A DNA stretch of 9,216 bases from JAUWQU01 sp964605095 (GTDB taxonomy: Bacteria > Planctomycetota > Phycisphaerae > SM23-33), in NCBI GenBank assembly GCA_964605095.1, contig CAZSBS010000193.1, forward strand, positions 1 through 9,216, read 5' to 3'. The notes below the pieces were generated by a model that was not told where the DNA came from, made no database searches, and saw only the letters and a program-made list of their open reading frames with translations. Position 1 is the stretch's first letter. Every line of letters begins with the position of its first letter. Below, in pieces: positions 6,546 to 9,216 of the stretch. Position numbers and translations under genes: made by a program.

Positions 6546-7498
6546 TGCCCGCCGCTTCACGCCAGCGCATTGTGGTTACCGGCGCAGGCGGCTTTGTTGG
6601 TGGGCACGTGCTGCATACGATTCTGGCTGCTGACGATCCTCCCGAGGCCGTCTGGGCATTGGACCTTGCGGTCCCCGGCGGTCCGCAGGACGATCGCATC
6701 CGCTGGCTGGCGTGCGACGTAACCGACCCCCGCGCGGTGAGCGCCGCGATGTCCGAGGCCCGGCCGGACGGTGTGATACACCTTGTCGGCATTGCCCGAG
6801 GCGACGATTTGGGCGCGTTCTTTCGGATCAATGTCGCCGCCTGCCAGAATGTGCTGTCCGCGGCGAGCGGGTTGGCCCGCCCGCCTCGAGTCGTCGTAAT
6901 CGGGTCGGCGGCGGAGTATGGCATTACCACGGGCCGCGACGTGGTGGTCCGCGAAGATCGCCCGCTTCTGGCGACGACGACGTACGGGCTGACGAAGGTG
7001 ATGCAGGAACAGTGGGCCCTGGCCTACGCGCGTGAGAAGCACCTGCCCGTGGTGTGCGTGCGCCCGTTCAATATCATCGGCCCGGGCCAGCCGACCGGGC
7101 TCGTGCCGGCGGCGTTCCTGCGCCAAGTAGCCGACGTCGTAGCTGGGCGGAGCGATGTGGTGCGCGTGGGCAATACCGCCACGCATCGCGACTTCGTGGA
7201 CGTGCGAGATGTTGCAGCCGCGATTTGGGCCCTGTTGCAGGCGGGCAGCGATGTGGACGGAGAAGTATTCAACATCGCGTCCGGTCAGCCGGTGAAAATT
7301 GCCGACATACTCCAGGCGTGCATCGACCTGTCGGGGCGGGAGATTCCCGTAGAGGAAGATCCCGCGCGGCAAAAAGCGGTGGACGTGCGATCGATTGTCG
7401 GCGACATTTCACGCATTCAGGCCGCAACTTCCTGGGAACCGAACATGCCATGGCGAAGATCATTAAAGGAAATGTGGCGTGACCTCTGCATCCCATAA
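6545..7498 (+). CDS. Rmd-type NAD(P)-dependent 4-keto-6-deoxy nucleotide-sugar reductase/epimerase
   Basis: A 317-residue extended short-chain dehydrogenase. It has the coenzyme loop VTGAGGFVGGH (11-21), CDVTDP (57-62), HLVGIARG (79-86), the active-site block IGSAAEYG (119-126), the YxxxK pair Y147/K151 in TYGLTK, VRPFNIIGPGQ (172-182) and HRDFVDVRDVAAA (214-226), ending in a GWEP-like SWEPN. The SAAEYG, RPFNxxGPGQ and RDFxDVRD combination is typical of the GDP-4-keto-6-deoxymannose reductase (Rmd) group, which reduces the 4-keto group to give GDP-rhamnose. Behind a LegB-type dehydratase, the natural inference is reduction of its 4-keto product. Its ATG shares one base with the upstream stop (TGATG), and GGAGG (6533-6537) lies 7 bases ahead, so translation is coupled. 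The substrate stays unproven, and a simple epimerase is the alternative. Confidence 0.85.
   Translation: MPAASRQRIVVTGAGGFVGGHVLHTILAADDPPEAVWALDLAVPGGPQDDRIRWLACDVTDPRAVSAAMSEARPDGVIHLVGIARGDDLGAFFRINVAACQNVLSAASGLARPPRVVVIGSAAEYGITTGRDVVVREDRPLLATTTYGLTKVMQEQWALAYAREKHLPVVCVRPFNIIGPGQPTGLVPAAFLRQVADVVAGRSDVVRVGNTATHRDFVDVRDVAAAIWALLQAGSDVDGEVFNIASGQPVKIADILQACIDLSGREIPVEEDPARQKAVDVRSIVGDISRIQAATSWEPNMPWRRSLKEMWRDLCIP
7466..7470 (+). promoter_or_regulatory. Ribosome binding site supporting a GTG start
   Basis: AAGGA lies 8 bases before GTG 7479, inside the end of the upstream reductase gene. The first in-frame ATG (7584) would cut away the conserved PLPPPLGG loop, so the GTG start is preferred. 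Confidence 0.65.
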
Positions 7499-8639
7499 CC
7501 CCCATGACCGAACCCCGTCCGGCTCGCCGCTAAGGCGGCCTCGCGTACTTCATGTGGTTCCCCTTCCGCCGCCTCTGGGGGGCATGAGCACCTATGCACA
7601 GGGGCTTCTTGCGTCCGACCTGGGCAAGGCGTTCAATCTCCGCGCCGTGCGGGCCCAGAGGGTCCGAAAAGATCTCTACCGCGGCATGATTCGCAAGGGA
7701 ATGAATTTGCTGAACGGGTTCCTGCTGAGCTTGGTGGTGCTGAAGAACCTGGTTTTTCGCTGGCCATCCATCATCCATGTCCAGACGAACTCGGGGCGGG
7801 GGTTTTATGAGAAATCGTTTTTGATTGTGCTGGCCCGGCTGTTCGGCTGCAAGGCGGTCCTCCACGTACACGGGGGCGCGTTCAGGGAGTTCTACCAGAA
7901 TTCCTCGCGCCCGATCCGCTGGTTGATTCGGCGGTGCGCATGTCTCAATCATCGGATTATCGTGGCCTCTCAGCACATGCAGGAAACGCTCACACTGGTC
8001 GGCGTTCGGCCCGAGCGGATCGTTCGTATCGGCAACGCGATTGTTGTGCCGCCGCGCAGCCGGTGGGAAGCACCCGCCGCCCGGAACACGAAGGGCGTTT
8101 CGGTGCTGTTTCTGAATCGCCTGACCCGCGAGAAAGGGGTGCTGGAACTGCTCCAGGCGGTCAAGCAGCTCGCCTCGGCGACCCCGGCCGTGTCGCTTCG
8201 CCTGGCAGGGGCCGAATCGGAGGACTGCGCCTCCATCCGTCAATCCATCGAGGATATGGGCCTGGCCGACCGGGTGGCCTGGCTTGGGCAGGTGTCCGAG
8301 CAGCAAAAAGACGAAGAATACCGTCGGGCGGACATCTATGTCTTGGCCAGTCATACCGAGGACATGCCCTATGGTCTACTGGAGGCGATGTCCTACGGCC
8401 TGCCGTGCGTGGCCTCGGCGGTAGGCGGTATTCCCAGTATCATACAGGATGGGATCGGCGGATTGCTTGTGCCCCCCAAGGATGCCGCTTCGCTGGCCGG
8501 CGCCATAGCGCAACTGGCGAGTCAAGAGGAGTTGCGTCGCCGCATCGGCTTGCAGGCGCGGGCCAGGGTCCTGCAGGAGTTCTCCTGGCCGCATCACGCG
8601 AAGCAAATCGGTGAGGTCTACAACGACCTTCTGGCCTAG
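7479..8639 (+). CDS. GT4-family glycosyltransferase (GTG start)
   Basis: A 386-residue GT-B fold glycosyltransferase. The N-terminal domain opens with RRPRVLHVVPLPPPLGGMSTYA (19-40), and a hydrophobic stretch (77-94, FLLSLVVLKN) may lean on the membrane. HVQTNSGRGFYEKS (100-113) and VLHVHGGAF (128-135) follow. The donor domain has LFLNRLTREKGVLELL (210-225, with Arg214 and Lys219 in the phosphate-contacting positions), LRLAGAES (240-247), EX7E as E294-E302 in TEDMPYGLLE, and VGGIPSIIQDGIGGLLVPPKD (315-335). The gene overlaps the reductase by 20 bases and is translationally coupled to it, so it may use the nucleotide sugar made by the three preceding enzymes. That is inference from position only. 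Its start resembles the broken ORF at 4500. Two of the first 20 residues aside, the leader (1-18) is low-complexity and polar. Confidence 0.92.
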   Translation: MTSASHNPHDRTPSGSPLRRPRVLHVVPLPPPLGGMSTYAQGLLASDLGKAFNLRAVRAQRVRKDLYRGMIRKGMNLLNGFLLSLVVLKNLVFRWPSIIHVQTNSGRGFYEKSFLIVLARLFGCKAVLHVHGGAFREFYQNSSRPIRWLIRRCACLNHRIIVASQHMQETLTLVGVRPERIVRIGNAIVVPPRSRWEAPAARNTKGVSVLFLNRLTREKGVLELLQAVKQLASATPAVSLRLAGAESEDCASIRQSIEDMGLADRVAWLGQVSEQQKDEEYRRADIYVLASHTEDMPYGLLEAMSYGLPCVASAVGGIPSIIQDGIGGLLVPPKDAASLAGAIAQLASQEELRRRIGLQARARVLQEFSWPHHAKQIGEVYNDLLA

Positions 8640-8662
8640 GCTGCAGCCGGGCCGAGCGAGTG

Positions 8663-8669
8663 AAAGGAG
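8663..8669 (+). promoter_or_regulatory. Strong Shine-Dalgarno ahead of a broken gene
   Basis: AAAGGAG stands 6 bases before ATG 8676. It is the best ribosome binding site in the window, yet the frame it serves closes after 38 codons, which supports the view that a full gene once began here. Confidence 0.6.
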
Positions 8670-8675
8670 CTTTCG

Positions 8676-8792
8676 ATGGCATCGATATCTCAAAGGTTGT
8701 ACTGGCGGATGCCATACTTCCTGAAGTGCTGGGCCGCCTCGCTGAACGCCCGCAAGCTGGACTATCGGCGCCATGGTCCGGCTGGTGCATGA
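8676..8792 (+). pseudogene. N-terminal remnant of a PaaK/CapK-like (phenylacetate-CoA ligase family) protein
   Basis: ATG 8676 opens a 38-codon frame. Its residues 8-33, LYWRMPYFLKCWAASL followed by NARKLDYRRHG, have the pattern typical of the start of CapK/PaaK-like adenylate-forming enzymes found in capsule and exopolysaccharide loci (LYxxLPxFLQNxxxSLxGxxxxxRRYG). Such proteins normally exceed 400 residues; here the frame ends at TGA 8790-8792, just after the RRHG. The following DNA encodes a glycosyltransferase tail in another frame, so the rest of the ligase gene is absent rather than merely frameshifted. The strong SD suggests the short peptide may still be made. The family call rests on about 26 residues and is therefore tentative. 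Confidence 0.5.
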
Positions 8793-8961
8793 CCCCGGCT
8801 TGCGACAGCGACTTGGGCAGGCAGCCCGGGAAACCATAGAACGTCACTTTACTTGGAAAGTCGGCGCGAGTAGGCTCCTTTTGCTGTACTGGGACGTCCA
8901 CGGCAAGCGTACTGGACAAGACCTGCCCGCGATTTGGCAAGCAAACAAGAAAGACCTGTAA
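8767..8961 (+). pseudogene. C-terminal remnant of a GT4 glycosyltransferase
   Basis: From about 8767 a frame encodes GAMVRLVHDPGLRQRLGQAA, then RETIERHFTWKVGASRLLLLYWDVHG, ending at TAA 8959-8961. This is the usual C-terminal pattern of GT4 enzymes (short helix, L..DP.LR.RLG.AAR, an aromatic F-W pair, then a helix ending LY). No donor domain, EX7E motif or N-terminal half precedes it: upstream in this frame a TGA lies at 8743, and the DNA instead belongs to the PaaK-like start. ATG 8773 could serve as a start but has no good SD. It is not a copy of the intact enzymes' tails in this window, so it comes from another glycosyltransferase. It is most likely a scar of deletion or recombination; an assembly join is the alternative. 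Confidence 0.65.
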
Positions 8962-9055
8962 GTATCCCAGATTTTGCCGAGCTTGGCGAGCCCTGGCAAG
9001 CACTTGGCATGTCGGTCGGGTTCCCATCGGCATTTGGCTGGATAAGGTGCAACTG
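8962..9055 (+). other. Short gap with repeated TTGGC/TGGC motifs
   Basis: No gene is evident. CTTGGC (8982-8987), CCTGGC (8992-8997), CTTGGC (9003-9008) and TTTGGC (9033-9038) recur at 10, 11 and 30 bases, close to whole helical turns. GCCGAGCTTGGC (8976-8987) is nearly palindromic. It could be a protein-binding region or decayed coding sequence. No terminator with a T-run was seen. Confidence 0.3.
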
Positions 9056-9216
9056 ATGTCAGAAAGCATACGAAGGTTCAAACAGTACTTCACCGAGTTT
9101 GGCACCAGGTTTGTGGAGTACGAGGGGAGACTCTTCCATCGGTACGGACCTGTGGTGACCACCTTCGGTCCGGCGGCGGCGGGCCTGACGCTCAGCAGAC
9201 CGCAGGCCCAGCAGAT
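9056..9216 (+). CDS. Start of an unassigned protein, running off the right edge
   Basis: ATG 9056 opens a frame without stops to the window end (53 complete codons visible). AAGG (9044-9047) is 8 bases upstream, an acceptable ribosome binding site. The visible start includes RRFKQYFTEFGTRFVEYEGR, then LFHRYGPVVTTFGP, a well-mixed globular composition with no signal peptide or membrane segment. The style (short helix, then an aromatic-rich beta region) faintly recalls the N-termini of some acetyltransferase-like proteins in polysaccharide loci, but I cannot assign a family from this length. The frame stays open upstream through the gap, yet that part has no protein-like character. It is probably part of the same locus. 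Confidence 0.6.
   Translation, partial: MSESIRRFKQYFTEFGTRFVEYEGRLFHRYGPVVTTFGPAAAGLTLSRPQAQQ

Noticed and set aside
8639..8648. GGCTGCAGCC palindrome right after the glycosyltransferase stop
   Set aside because: A perfect 10-bp palindrome with no loop and no T-run; too short and GC-rich to call a terminator or operator.
4500..8961. An insertion sequence or transposon carrying the nucleotide-sugar module
   Set aside because: No transposase, integrase, terminal inverted repeats or target-site duplication could be found by eye at either side.
1..9216. tRNA, rRNA, CRISPR array, riboswitch or intrinsic terminator
   Set aside because: No regularly spaced repeats, cloverleaf sequence, rRNA blocks or GC stem followed by a T-run were seen on either strand.

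Overview
The window is a stretch of a polysaccharide (exopolysaccharide, capsule or O-antigen type) biosynthesis locus. Every gene that can be supported lies on the + strand. The DNA is clearly GC-rich, third codon positions are strongly G/C biased, and genes are tightly packed with short gaps or overlaps. A Gram-negative-type bacterium is the natural reading. A planctomycete or a similar high-GC environmental lineage would fit, but no taxonomic marker is present, so that is only a guess.

Layout. (a) 1-3205: the end of an O-antigen ligase/polymerase-type membrane protein cut by the left edge, then a GT4 glycosyltransferase (783-1937), then a CapA-type metallophosphatase-like protein (1958-3205). 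(b) 3206-3331: a 126-base spacer with a GC hairpin next to the following start. (c) 3332-4522: a second GT4 glycosyltransferase, overlapped by a short ORF (4500-4706) that looks like the broken-off N-terminus of a third one. (d) 4590-4825: a non-coding or decayed spacer with a 26-bp near-palindrome at 4659-4684. (e) 4826-7498: a compact nucleotide-sugar module made of a LegB-type 4,6-dehydratase, a sugar-1-phosphate nucleotidyltransferase and an Rmd-type 4-ketoreductase, followed by an overlapping GT4 glycosyltransferase (7479-8639). (f) 8640-9216: a scar. The first codons of what resembles a PaaK/CapK-like adenylate-forming enzyme run directly, in another frame, into the C-terminal tail of a GT4 enzyme. 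After a short repeat-rich gap, a new unassigned gene starts at 9056 and leaves the window.

How the genes work together (inference from families): the nucleotidyltransferase activates a hexose or hexosamine 1-phosphate, LegB makes the 4-keto-6-deoxy nucleotide sugar, and the Rmd-like reductase reduces the 4-keto group. The likely product is a GDP-linked 6-deoxy (amino) sugar. The three intact GT4 enzymes add sugars to a lipid-linked repeat unit, and the ligase/polymerase-type protein polymerises or transfers the product. The role of the CapA-like protein is uncertain.

The parts most worth a second look are the GDP-sugar trio without the usual legionaminate partners, the gene scars at 4500-4706 and 8676-8961, and the palindrome upstream of the dehydratase. 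No phage, CRISPR, tRNA, rRNA or transposase was seen.
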